Of a stretch of 64,000 bases of DNA, positions 43,380 through 54,700 are shown piece by piece. Location: assembly GCA_031216915.1 (NCBI GenBank), contig CM062290.1, positions 385,808,718 to 385,872,717 of the forward strand. Direction: 5' to 3'. Positions within the stretch are counted from its first letter, which is position 1, and each line of letters opens with the position of its first letter. Made by a program: the position numbers and the translations under genes. This DNA is from Pictodentalium vernedei. Taxonomy: Eukaryota > Mollusca > Scaphopoda > Dentaliida > Dentaliidae. A model generated the notes under the pieces. It was not told the DNA's origin. It was given only the letters and a program-made list of their open reading frames with translations, and made no database searches.

Positions 43380-45180
43380 CACGACCTTTGAACTTATTTT
43401 AGTCAGGCATCAATATCTTCCTTTGGCACGCCATACAGGGCATATGTTTGATCAGATCGGTTTGAAACTTGGTATGCGCTGGCAACGACCTTTGATGAAC
43501 TTAGTGCAGTTATGCATCAAAATTTCCCTTTGGCACACCCTGCAGAGCACATTTATTATCGGATCGCTTTGAAACTTGGTATGCTTGTTTGGGGTGACCT
43601 CTAGATGGGTGCTATCGATTTTCTTCAATTTCCGTCGAAACATGTTGCCGCGGGCAACGTACTTAGAACTTAGTTTAGTCAGACCTCAGTATTGCCATTT
43701 GGCGCACCCAACAGGGCACATTTATGATCGGATTGCTTTGAAATCTGGCATGCGTGTTTGGAGTGACCTCTAGATGGGAGCTGTTGATTTTTTTCCATTT
43801 CCATAAAATGTTGCCGCTGGCAACGCCCTTTGAACTTAGTCAGGCATCAATATATTCCGGTGGCATGTCCTCAAGGGCACATTTATGATCAGATCGGTTT
43901 GAAACTTTGTATGCTTATTTGGTGTTACCGCTAGATGGGAGCTAGCGATTTTCGTCAATTTCCGTCAAAATATGTTGCCGCTGGCAACGACCTTCTATGA
44001 ACTTCGTGCAGTTATGCATCAATATTTCCATTTGGCGGGCGCACCCTTCAGTGCACATTTTTGACCGAATCGTTCTGAAACTTTGTGTGCTTGTTGAGGT
44101 GACCTCTAGATGGAAGCTATTGGTTTTTTCCATTTCCGTCAAGAATAGTTGCCATTGGCTACGACCTCTGATGAACTTAATGCAGTCATGCATCAACATT
44201 TCCCTTTGACACGCCCTGCAGGGCACATTTATGATTGGATCCCTTGGAAACTTGGTGTGGTAGTGTGGGGGGTGATATCTATATGGGAGTTATCGATTTT
44301 CTTCCATTTCTGTCAAAAAATGTTGCCGCTGGGAAAGACCTTTGAACTGAGTTTAGTCAGACTTCAATATTTCCCTTTGGCACACCCTTCTGGGTATATT
44401 TATGATCGGGTCACTTTGAAACTTGGTATGTGTGATAGGAGTGACCTCCAGATGTGAGCTATTGATTTTTGTATCATTTCCATAAAAAAATATCGTCGTT
44501 ATGACCAGCCTTTTAACTTCCTTCATTTGTGCAGCAACTTATCCCTTTTGCACTCTCTGCAGCGTATATTTATGAAATTCCATAAAACAGAGAGAGAAAA
44601 TAACATTGCCACGAGCAATGACCTTCAAACTTAGTGCATTTGTGCATTAACACCTTCCTTTGGCATGCCTCAGAGGGAGCATTCATTATCAGGTTGTTTT
44701 GAAACTTTGTATGCTTTATGCAGAGTGACAAAGATAGGAGCTATCGATTTTCTTTTCATTTCCATCAAAAAGTGTTGCTGTTGGCAACAATATTTGAATT
44801 TATTGCATTTGTGGCATCAGCATTCTTCTTTGACGTGGTCTACAGGCCACATTTATCAGGGGATTGATTTTGAACTTCTTGTGCTCATTAGGCGAGGACC
44901 TTCAGATAAGAGCTATTGATTAGCATTCATTTCTGTGAAAAATGTTGCCATTCACAATAACCTCTGAACGTACTGCATTTTGTGTTTCAACATTCTTCCT
45001 TTAGCCAGTCTTACAGTTTACATTTAAAAATGGCATGGATTACTCAGACGTTGTGTGCACACACAATGCTGTTGTGTTGAAATTTCACCAATTAACATTG
45101 GTACCAATGTTCTTCAATTTTGCTATTTCACTTATAACTTACCAAGTTCAAGTTTGTCAAGTTGAGCTACAGTGTCATTG
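43380..45180 (+). repeat. Array of about nine 160-175-bp units
   Basis: ATGTTGCCGCTGGCAACG-type phrases recur near 43642, 43808, 43972, 44145, 44320, 44491, 44603, 44770 and 44941, with GATCGGATCGCTTTGAAAC and GACCTCTAGATGGGAGCTA. The units grow more diverged to the right. The end GTCAAGTTGAGCTACAGTG near 45155 matches the T3 end, so it is probably a T3-class body. Confidence 0.85.
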
Positions 45181-45220
45181 ACACTTTCATTCGGTTACGG
45201 GAAGATTCGTTCCCTGTTTG

Positions 45221-45356
45221 TTATCCGTGTGTTTTCCAGGGTGTATGGGAATTTACACCGGTTTGGGAACTCATACATCTTGAAGCGAAGACGAAGGGTG
45301 TATGAGTTCCCAAACCGGTGTAAATTCCCATACACCCTGGAAAATACAAGGGATAA
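45221..45356. repeat. Long palindrome, about 57-nt arms
   Basis: 45221-45277 (with GGGTGTATGGGAATTTACAC) pairs with 45299-45356 with very few mismatches around a 21-nt loop. Confidence 0.93.
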
Positions 45357-45626
45357 CGGATTTATTTCCAAGAATTTTGGTGTACTTAATACTTTAACCT
45401 ACATTGTGGGCAAAACTGACAGAACAATTATACTTTGTAAATTTCTAACAAAACCAGACAAATATAGATGTCATGACATCCATATCTGTAATATTTTATT
45501 GCACATAAATATTAAATTTCCTGTATTTTTATTTTTGTTCTATCATAACTGAGCAGAAGGTATGAATTAATAATTAAAAATGGGTACTTTTTTAGCCATA
45601 TAGCTTGCTCTTGTATATTCTTGTTT

Positions 45627-45656
45627 TTACACCGTGGATAAACACGGTGTAAAAAG
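45627..45656. repeat. Short hairpin
   Basis: TTTTTACACCGTG and CACGGTGTAAAAA flank GATAAA or a similar short loop. Confidence 0.8.
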
Positions 45657-46023
45657 CCACTGTGGCTTGCAAGTTACATCGTACCTTTCAGCCAATCAAA
45701 ATGCAGTATTTTGTTTCATTTGGAAATAAAAGCATAATATATAGAGGATATCTAGCTAGTGTTTTTAAGTGGATACCAAAATTATCTCATGAGTGGCCGA
45801 GACAAATGTTTCTTTTTCGCGAGCGCTTCAAAACACTAGATTTTCTATTTATTATACGCTTTTTATAAGAATCTGATAATTCCACTCGTTTCAACCATGA
45901 ATTGATGTATGAAAGTAAACAGCGCATTGAATCATTGATACGCGGAAGTGATTTGGTCGATATTCGGAACAGATAGCGTCTTGCGGTCTGATTCAGTTGG
46001 CGGGTTTCTTGTCCAAACATTGT

Positions 46024-46108
46024 CTGAAAGTCCGTAATATAAGTTTTTGGTTTGGTACGTTCTTTAAAGGGACGTACCAAACCAAAAACTTCTATTACGT
46101 ACTTTCAG
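46024..46108. repeat. Palindrome with 37-nt arms
   Basis: AGTTTTTGGTTTGGTACGT at the inner left faces ACGTACCAAACCAAAAACT. The outer parts CTGAAAGTCCGTAATA / TATTACGTACTTTCAG have few mismatches. Confidence 0.93.
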
Positions 46109-46471
46109 GCCATGTTTGCACTAGCGTGTTTGATACATCAATTCAAGGTGAATACATGTCAATTATTGCTGGAAATGATCGGCATCCACTCAAAAACACT
46201 AGATTTTCTTTTCATTACACGTTTCTAGAACAGATTGATCATTTCCTGTGATAATTTGACTCGTATTCACATTGAAGTGATGCTTTGAAAGCCACCATTT
46301 TGATTGGTACCGTGAAAGTGAAAATTTCTGTATCTTCACAGTGGTGATTACGATGTCTATGTTACCGTAATTTCTTCGATAATCTATCGTTTAGCGTGTA
46401 ATAAAAATATATAAATATATATATCTTACAATCAACAAGTATTTTGTCTGTATTAACTCCGCAACTGTCGA

Positions 46472-46517
46472 GTATCCGACCCCCTGATACAGATGTTTGT
46501 ATCAGGGGGTCGGATAC
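46472..46517. repeat. Palindrome with perfect 19-nt arms
   Basis: GTATCCGACCCCCTGATAC (46472-46490) pairs exactly with 46499-46517 over an 8-nt loop. Confidence 0.95.
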
Positions 46518-46638
46518 AAATACGATCCTTTCGCGTGAGTTCCATTTTTTTGTTTTTGTTCATCCGTACGAATAAATAGTTCGTTATATATTCGTCTACA
46601 TTCCTGACTTAACCCAAATATATTGTAAGATAAAAGGA

Positions 46639-46793
46639 TTATTACCATTATGTGGATGTACAAAGTGTGTATCCGAGTCTCGCTCCAGGTTCTAAGGGTA
46701 GATCACGACTCGTCTTCGACTCGTCGTGATCTGCCCTTAGAACCCGGAGCTCGACTCGTATACATGTTTTGTACATCCACATAATGGTAATAA
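46639..46793. repeat. Long palindrome, about 70-nt arms
   Basis: ATTATTACCATTATGTGGAT at the left end faces ATCCACATAATGGTAATAAT at the right end. Inner arms around GATCACGACTCGTC are also paired, with a few mismatches. Confidence 0.93.
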
Positions 46794-46951
46794 TCTCTAT
46801 ATATGCAATTATAATAGTTATTTCTTAGTTTTTCCATGTCTATAAATAAACAAACAAGTTCGGCGGAAACCTCCAAGAGTCGATCAACAACAATAAAGAT
46901 TTGTTTGTAGAATATTATAATAAAAACAAACGTACACAGACAATGAGAGTG

Positions 46952-47351
46952 TAACAGGAGGAGAGATAAGTGCGGGAGCCGGGGTTCGAACCGTCGACCT
47001 CTAGCACACAAAGCGACCGATTTACCACGAGACTAAGAGATCCGGACCAACCAGGCTGGTTGGTAAATGGCCTTTATACCTCGACCGCTACACTACTCTC
47101 CCCTCTTTTGAGATTCACCACATGTGAATCTCACCCAAGTTCCTCCCTTAGAGCGGTCGAAACACCCACAGTGCCATCTACTGCTGAGAATCGGACGAGC
47201 CCCCAAATGTAACAGGAGGAGAGATAAGTGCGGGAGCCGGGGTTCGAACCGTCGACCTCCAGCACACAAAGCGACCGATTTACCACGAGACTAAGAGATC
47301 CGAACCCAACCAGGCTGGTTGGTAAATGGCCTTTATACCTCGACCGCTACA
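46952..47351 (-). repeat. Two tRNA-like units of about 140 bp in direct order
   Basis: 46952-47092 and 47213-47351 are nearly identical and begin TAACAGGAGGAGAGATAAGT. On the minus strand each contains GGATCTCTTAGTCTCGTGG and GGTCGACGGTTCGAACCCCG, which looks like a degenerate tRNA with a B box. No full acceptor or T stem can be paired, so a tRNA-derived repeat is more likely than a gene. The 120-bp spacer has GAGATTCACCACATGTGAATCTC. Confidence 0.75.
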
Positions 47352-47352
47352 A

Positions 47353-48376
47353 GAGAAACAACTTGCGAAGTAACGCCCAAAATTAAACAAACAAACACAC
47401 TCGGCAGAAACTCCCAAGTTCCAATAACAAGGACCATTTCTCATCAGAAAAAAATTTGGTTAATTATCAGTTCAGTAGTATATATGTTTCATATTTGATG
47501 GAATTGTTCTAGCAGTGAATGGACATGTTTCGGTTTATAATATTTTGGATTCAAATGGTGGGCTTTTAATGGATTACATTCAAACAAGAAGATAAATTAT
47601 TTTTGTTGCACAAAATATGTAAAAGTTTGATAAAAAATCATTAAAATATATTCAAGTAATAACTTTTCTAAATAACTGAATAAAAAATAAATTTCAAAAA
47701 ATTAAAACTCAAAGTGAGAAGATTCGGCCGACTCAGTAGCAGGCCGAATCTTCCCAACCGAATCTTCCCGGGTGAATCTTCCCAGGGTCGAATCTTTCCC
47801 GACCCCTTTGTCGGATAGACTAAGCAGTAAGCAACGAGAGTTCTTAGGGGGCTCTCCTTGAATAATGATAGAAGAAGCTTGGCTGGTGAAATGTTTTATG
47901 TGACCGAGTGCTGCTTTCTTTAGAAATAAGCCAGTACCATTGTGATGTCTCATGACTGTTGCCATGTTTGGGTAATCCATATGAGAATTTCGGGAAAAAA
48001 ACGCGAAAAACATTTAGTAAGACAGACATGTTAACTCTCCCGGAATGCCCGGGAAAATCCCGAATTTCAGTGTAGTTCCCGGCCTCCCGGACGGGAATCA
48101 GTTTTGGACCAAAAATCCCGGAAAACAACAGTTGAATATTTCTTTCCCGTTGTAACTTATGTAAAACGTTCGGAGTCAAATCACATGCATTCAAACTTGG
48201 TAAAAAGGCTCACGAAGCAGTAAAATATGGATTTGAGTTAAATTTTAAATTATTTAAGAAAAGAGTATTTTTATGATATATATTTCAACCGTGTTCATGT
48301 TTATTTCTGTTTTTTTCTTCGGAATCGGAGATTCGTGATCAATGAATGTGCGAGTGTCGAAATGAAAATAGGTGAC
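47353..48376. other. Non-coding DNA
   Basis: Nothing convincing is seen apart from short CGAATCTTCCC repeats near 47725-47795. The minus-strand open frames here (103 and 116 codons) lack recognisable domains. Confidence 0.35.
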
Positions 48377-48379
48377 TTA

Positions 48380-48380
48380 C

Positions 48381-48411
<31 letters not shown>

Positions 48412-49176
48412 TAAAAATTTGCAAGACGTGACATCCTATTATCGGCTCCTTTTTACACCCACCCACCCACTACGTGCAAATTTTATACTACCGTTCTCAG
48501 ACACCCCCCCCCACTCTCCCATTAAAATCCAAAATAAACTTACCCCAATTGCCCACGTGGGGGCACGATGACGCTGTGTGCTGAGACGTACTGCACGCCG
48601 AGGTGCACATGTCTTCAGCCAATCTAACCCTGTCTGTGCTGTGTAGTACGCACTACCGCTGTGCAGTGTGTAGTACAGTCGTGGGTTATGATGTTGAAGA
48701 GCCGACAGCTGCTCGTCGTTGCTCGGTGGTTCTCTCCGGGTACTCTGGCTTCCTCCACCCGTAAACCTGTCACCGACACGATATGACCCTGGTTGTTAAG
48801 TGTCGTTAAACACCAATAAATTAATAATAAATAAATCAATTAATAAATAAATAACTTGTGTTGAATTTAGTGCATCAGGGAGAATTTTCCCAAAATATTG
48901 TCTGCACATTTTTTACATTTCGAACAAGACACCCACCCCCTACTAACGTATGACATTTTCCCAGATTAAGCCCATATTTTCACATATAAAGCCTCCTGGT
49001 GTTATATTTATGTTAAGAGTGTGATGTACAACATCATCTTTAAGGTTTGAATACACAAAAAATTAAAAAATTGCACAAGTTGGAAATGCACATTTTTGGC
49101 GCACTCAAGACTCAAGAGACCCACCCACCCTCACGTCACGTCTTGCAAATTTTTGGTGCCCCCCCCCCCCCCCCCA
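48380..49176. mobile_element. Element ended by poly-G and poly-C with inverted subends, SINE inside
   Basis: A 29-nt G-run followed by GCACTAAAAATTTGCAAGAC at the left faces GTCTTGCAAATTTTTGGTGC followed by a C-run at the right. The SINE at 48545-48853 sits in the middle. Confidence 0.75.
48545..48853 (+). mobile_element. SINE body and tail, 5' truncated
   Basis: It starts near ATTGCCCACGTGGGGGCACG and ends in an AATAAATAAATAA tail. A GTGTAGTACGCACTACCGC insertion differs from other copies. Confidence 0.85.
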
Positions 49177-49769
49177 ATGGACTTACTGTAAAAAAAAATG
49201 AAAACTCACCTTCAATGCAGTTTTTTGGTAAATAAAATATATGAAAAAGGAATTAAATAATATATATTTATTTATCCATAGAGTAACTTTAATCCCCATC
49301 CCTTTCCAATCAAAACGTAAACAACACTTTGACCTCAACTATTTAACAAAGTTTAAAAATAGGTTAAAGTTGCTTAAGATGCCGAAAAATTATGAGTGCA
49401 TATTTATACACAATGGACTTATTTTCCAACACTACATTTATTCCGTTCAGCTGACTACAGAACTGTTAACTGTTGGCCGTCTGTACCCAGAAAATTTCGA
49501 ATGGAATTAAAAAAAAACTGAAAAAAAAATGCTTCAGTGATGAAAAGAAAGGTTTTGTGCAGGGCACAAGCGACCACACATGCAAGAAGGATTTTGATAA
49601 AGATACTTTCCAAGTACTAATCTTCTTGCTGTAATTGAACATTAGGACATCTTTTCCTGATAACACTTTCAGACTTGAGAAATTATTAGCTTAGTAAACT
49701 TTGATAAAAGCAAACCACAGGCGGTGGTGTTCTGTGGATGCGTGGGTGGGGGTTGGGGGTCATGAAGAA

Positions 49770-49802
49770 GAGGATGGCGGGGGGGGGGGGGGGGGGGGGG
49801 AG
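49770..49802. repeat. Poly-G tract
   Basis: About 23 G bases in a G-rich setting between 49738 and 49802. Confidence 0.9.
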
Positions 49803-50214
49803 GAGAAAAGAGTGTATTGTTGCGAATGGAAATTCCCGCCATGGCGTGATACAATACACATTGACTGCTTGGAAATGCAAAAGAAACTATAGAAACAGAA
49901 TTCACTGCGACCAGTAAATTCGAACGTGTGAAAATCGTGAAAGAATCGGAACTAAATTATATAGAAAGAGAATTTATTGAGCCTTATTTTTGGGAGCGAA
50001 ATATATTCAAAGAAACCAGAAAGAGGTTTTGGTAAACAGCGTTGAAAGATTTTCGTACATGATTCAGATAATGTTTTTCAAGCAACCGGATATAACTCCT
50101 GTCCAAAGCCTTAAATGTGCTTTATAAAGGAATCAGCGATGGATACTTTTTATTCTGCCCACCTTTTGAGAGAAAAAATACATGTGTGAAGTTAAAAATG
50201 CATTGGGGTTATTG

Positions 50215-50584
50215 GGGCGCGGTGGCTCAGTTGGTAGAGGTGCAGGCTGCAAGCCGAGAGGTCCTCGGTTCGAATCCCACCTGCGGCAACCGCGTTGTGT
50301 CCTTGGGCAAGACACTTCACCCTGATTGCCTACATGGGGGCACGATCACGCTGTGTACTGAGGCGTACTGCACGTCGATGGTGCACATGTCTTCAACCAA
50401 TCTAACCCTGCCTGTGCTGCGGTGCAGAGTTCAGAGTTACGATGTTGGAGAGCTGACAGCTGCTCGTCGTTGCTCGGTGGGTTTTCTCCGGGTACTCCGG
50501 CTTCCTCCACCCGCAAAACTGTCACGGTCACGATTAGCCAGTGTGCATAAGTATGTGACCTTAAACACCAATAAGTAAATAAGT
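50215..50584 (+). mobile_element. tRNA-Cys-like SINE, full length, with target duplication
   Basis: Head: A box TGGCTCAGTTGG (50223-50234), an anticodon-loop analogue CTGCAAG with GCA as in tRNA-Cys, and B box GGTTCGAATCC (50267-50277). The body has TGTCCTTGGGCAAGACACTT and CTCCGGGTACTCCGGCTTCC, and the tail is AATAAGTAAATAAG. ATTGGGGTTATTG flanks it at 50202-50214 and 50585-50597. Transcription would be by Pol III. Mobilisation by a LINE with a matching tail is inferred. Confidence 0.95.
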
Positions 50585-50597
50585 ATTGGGGTTATTG

Positions 50598-51450
50598 AAT
50601 GCAACATCCAGCAATTATGAAACCTACACTTAATGAGTGAGACCTGTGTGACCCCAGTGAACTGGACCCAAATTATTAACTACCACGCTGTTTCGACTCT
50701 GTGTTGGCCCCAAGTCTATGTCATATCATGCTTGAGATATGAGTGTGACCAACTTTCAAATTTGCGACCCCCGCCAAATGTTTTTAAAATAAAAATAGTT
50801 GTATGAACTTCGGCATTGCATTAGGGAGTCATAAAATGTGATTTGCAGCAATTCTGAAAAATGCACTCAATGACCCTGGGTGACCTCGGTGACGACCCAA
50901 ATTGTGAACCTCCATTGAGATTCAACTCATTTAGTGTTGGCCCCAGGTCCATACATCATACCATGTTTGAGATATCAGCATGACCTACTTTCAATATTTT
51001 GGGGCCCCACCCTTTTTGAGTGTGATAACACATGTTTGAACTTCAGCAATGCATTTGGCGGTCATAAAATGCGATATCCAGCAATTCTGAAAAATACACT
51101 CAATGACCCCTAGCTGTCATGTGACTTTGACCCATATTTTGAACCTCTATTGAGTTTCGACTCATTTGTTGTTGGTCCCAAATCCATAGACTATACCATG
51201 ATTGAGCTTTGAAAATTTATGGCCACCCACCCACTTTCCACCCACCCACTTTTTCAAAGTAAAAATACACATATGAACTTCCAGAATGCATCAGGGGGTC
51301 ATAAAATGTGATTTCCAGCAATTCTGAAATGCACGCAATGACCCTGAGTGACCTCAGTGACCTTGACCCATATTTGAACCCTCATTGAGTTTCGACACCT
51401 TCGGTTTTTGTCCCAGGTCCATAGGTCATACATGCTTGGTGACAATGTAA
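50598..51450 (+). repeat. Family L array, four units of about 220 bp
   Basis: Each unit has CCAGCAATTCTGAAAAATGC, GTGACCTCGGTGAC and TTGAGTTTCGACTCATTTG. The same units occur inverted at 53630-53830 and 63110-63520. Confidence 0.85.
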
Positions 51451-52600
51451 ACAATTAGATTTCAGAAGTGAATTTAGCTGTAAAACATTAAATGTTATCT
51501 GATATTTTTATCAGATGTCAGTTCCTCAAACCATTTGAGATACCCTTTGCTTTGCAAGGAAATAAAGTATAAATTATTCAGTTCAATGTTTTTAACCCTC
51601 TCAAGACTTCAATGTGGGTTCCAAAGATGTTCATGCAATGTGAGAATAAGCATAACCCTTTCCATACTCACAGTACTGCTCTAAACATCATTCAAATAAG
51701 TGTCAGAGCAAAAAATGTCCATTTCTGAATTCCTTGATCGAACCCTTTGGATGCTGTGCACATGTATGCTTTTTTGGTTTCTTGGAAAAATTTATCTTAT
51801 TCCTGTAGGAATATCTTTAAATACTATTAATGAAAACCAATATCTGATTTCTTTAAAAATATTTCAGCCCCAAAAATAAGCCTCCATAAATTCTTTTCTT
51901 GTTTTGTTTATTTCTGATGCTTTAACCCCTTCCACACAGACTTTAATGTAGTAAATTCTGTTCTCTAGTATTCCAACTACGATCGTAGAAGGCATGACTT
52001 GGTCATGTGGTTGGAATATTTCTGTCTTCTTCCCACTGGCTGTTCGCACGATAACTCGAATAAAAACTCCCCTATCTCAAGGTCTATTGTTATACTGGTA
52101 GATAGCCCTATACTACTCGGTCATCTATGATTTTCAGGCATGTGGGGCCTTGGGTGTGGTTCTAGAGGCCACATGATGTTCACAGTTTCAACTTTTACTG
52201 GTAAATGTAATCATTGAAGTAATAGCCATTATTCAAAACAGGGGAGAATATCTTTATAAACCAAGTGGTTTGTGAGTAAGCTGTAACTGTCACACAGAAT
52301 AACGTTATCTGTTTATTTAATCTCGTGTTCCCAATTCATTCTAAAAAAAGTTAAATAAACAACCTTTCACTTATCAAAGGGTTTTTAAATTTATTTATTC
52401 GCAGTCATAACTCAAGCTCGATTTATTTATATTTAAATGGTCTGTTTTAACCCTCTTAATACTTCAATATGAGTCCATATGCTTTCATTTAACTCATGTT
52501 TGTAAAATGTTTTGTACGCTTTCTGCCACATTGCCACTCTGCACACAAAAAACATTCTTGAGATCACACCATCTTCTAATTTCCTTGTTCAGGGCCTTGG
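51451..52600. other. Non-coding DNA related to palindrome-headed bodies
   Basis: Phrases such as TAACCCTCTCAAGACTTCAA and GTGGGTTCCAAAGATGTTCA recall 11060-11390 and 63540-63640. No gene is seen. CCACATGACCAAGTCATGCC is a minor hairpin near 51990. Confidence 0.4.
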
Positions 52601-52627
52601 ATTCTTTTTTAAGACCATTTACATTGG

Positions 52628-53605
52628 TCAGGAGGGAACGTAGTGATTCAGTAGTTACGCCGTGGACTTCAAATCGAAAAGTCCATGGTTTGATCCTCAC
52701 CAGGTGTAACTGCATTGTATCCTTCGGCAAATCACTTAATCCCGACTGCCCATGTGGAGGCATGGCGGAACTAATGTACCAAAGTGAACTGCTTATCGAT
52801 GGTGCACTTGTTTTCAATCGATGCCAACCCTCAGTGGTGGCGGAACCGGGGTGGGGGTGGGGCTGGGGCCGGCGGGGGTGCCTTCAGCCCCTCCACTTTT
52901 TTGCCGGGCCATTTTTTTTTGTATGCATATATTTTAACACAACCAATGACTGGTGAAACAAAGGGCGGATCAAGAGCCTCCCCCATATTTTCGCCAGCTA
53001 TGTTTCTCTCGTACTGGTTCAGTTTCGATGGATTTCGGATTATTTTTTGCAGTAAGTGGCATCAAACGCTAAAATTATATATACAGTCTGTTAAAAAATC
53101 GGTTAACTGAAGTAGATCGTAATCTTACAGACATACAAGTACCAAATCCACCCCCAGACAAGATAATCCACAGACAGTATAACTGCTGTTAACGTCTGGT
53201 AAAGCAACCATGTGAGGTCTATTTATCAGCTTTGGTCGTTACGACCAAAGCTGATAAATAGACCTCACCTGTATGCTTTACCGTCGATTTTTAATCTTTT
53301 AAATACATCTGAAAAATCTCAAAATATCCGCTCAGATGTTTTGGGACCCTGGAATTTGAAATTTTCGTACCACGGGCCGAACCATGGTCGTCCCGTCATA
53401 CCGACGACCATCCATCGCCCCATCCAGCCCCCCCCCCCCCCCCCCCACCTGCTTGTGCGTAGTTAGTACATTGCGGAATACGAGAGTTGTTCGCCACTGC
53501 CTCCGCGTTTCTCTCCTGATACTCTGACTTCCTACACCGGTAAAACTGTCCGACACAATGTGACCCTGGCTGTCGAAATGGTTCTTAAACCTCAATCAAA
53601 ATAAG
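52628..53605 (+). mobile_element. Old SINE split by a 618-bp insertion
   Basis: The left part (52628-52831) has a diverged tRNA-like head (GTGATTCAGTAGTTACGCC, B box GGTTTGATCC) and stops within ATGCCAACCCT. The right part resumes at 53451 with GCTTGTGCGTAGTTAG and ends at the AAATAAGTAAAT-like tail. Intact SINEs read AACCCTGCTTGTG there. Confidence 0.88.
52832..53450. mobile_element. Family E element inserted in SINE
   Basis: It runs from CAGTGGTGGCGGAACCGGGG to a 20-nt C-run and CACCT. The core palindrome, with TATTTATCAGCTTTGGTCGT, lies at about 53216-53272. A second copy is at 62257-62918, inverted. CCT may be a 3-bp target duplication. Confidence 0.85.
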
Positions 53606-53629
53606 TAAATGGGTCAGGCTAATATCTCA

Positions 53630-53830
53630 AGCATAGTATGTGACCAATAGACCTCCGAAGAACACCAAACGAGTCGAAACTCATAAGATGTTCAAAATAT
53701 GGGTGAAGGTCACTTAGGTCGCCCAATGGCCATTGAGTGAATTTTTTAGGAATGCGGGAAATCACACATTTTATGCTCTCCTAATGCATTCCAGAAGTCC
53801 ATACATGTATTTCTTGACTCAATAATATCA
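53630..53830 (-). repeat. Family L unit, inverted
   Basis: GACCTCCGAAGAACACCAAA and GCCCAATGGCCATTGAGTG match the complement of the 50.6-51.4 kb units. Confidence 0.75.
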
Positions 53831-54179
53831 GTCTAGTGTGCTTTTGTCATATTTTTTTCGGTCAGAGCCAAAGTGATTTTCCAGCTTTCGATCAAATTCT
53901 CCCACTTTTCCAATCAGCTGGCAAAATTTTCCGAAATTCCGACTCGAATCGGTGACTGGTCCTGTTTTTCAAGTTCATTCATTTTTCCGACTCGAAGTCA
54001 GTTCAAAGGTGTAGGTATTAGCTGAATAGCTGTCAGTAAAAGTCCTTATGTAGCCTGGTCAGTGCAAGGGAAAACTCACTGACCTACCTGGGAAAATGCA
54101 TTTTTCTTGTGGATAAAATGACCAGAGGGAAGCCTCAGAATCAATCTCAGGAGTGCAAAAATTAAAAATTGTACGCGGA

Positions 54180-54345
54180 GGAGCTCCCCCCCCCCCCCCC
54201 CCCCCACCGACCCCTACCATCGAGGGTGATATTTCCTCTCCAAGGGGATTGGGGTCCAGCACGACATGCCGTAGGCAGGTCGTGCTAGGACCTCAACCCC
54301 TAGTTAGAGGTCTAACTGATCACGCCCCCCCCCCCCCCCCACACA
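54180..54345. repeat. Segment between two C-runs with palindrome
   Basis: C-runs at about 54186-54206 and 54325-54340 flank CAGCACGACATGCC / GGCAGGTCGTGCT. ACACACACACAC follows. Confidence 0.8.
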
Positions 54346-54482
54346 CACACACATTGAAGACCCTCTGGCTACGTCACGATCACTACCGCTGAGTTCTACC
54401 ACTGCTGTATCTGACTCGTGTCACAGTTACCTTTATCCATCGAATGAAGAAGATTATACATTTTTTATTTTATTGAAGTTCA

Positions 54483-54700
54483 TTAACCCATTGAACTCTA
54501 GTTATGCCATGCCATTTCAATGGCAGCAATTAGAAGAGTCCATATTCATTATTTGGGGTAGACCAATCAATATTTTCAACGTGCACCCTCGGGGCTGCAC
54601 GTTGAAAATATTGATTGGTCTACTCCACACATTTATTGAACAGCCACCCTATATGATGACGTATCATGTTCCTGGCCGGAAAAACGGCCACTAGGGTTAA
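54483..54700. mobile_element. TTAA-flanked MITE family I, copy 1
   Basis: It runs from TTAACCCATTGAACTCTAG to GGCCACTAGGGTTAA. The core AATCAATATTTTCAACGTGC (54570-54630) is palindromic. Copy 2 is at 59033-59242. Confidence 0.88.

Noticed and set aside
43452-44457. Several open frames with similar wording on both strands
   Set aside because: They are periodic products of the 160-175-bp array, with no codon constraint visible.
49669-49905. Open frames with poly-Pro runs
   Set aside because: They translate a G-rich low-complexity segment.
50215-50290. A functional tRNA-Cys gene
   Set aside because: Box A and B motifs are present but the stems do not close and the sequence continues into the SINE body with a flanking target duplication.
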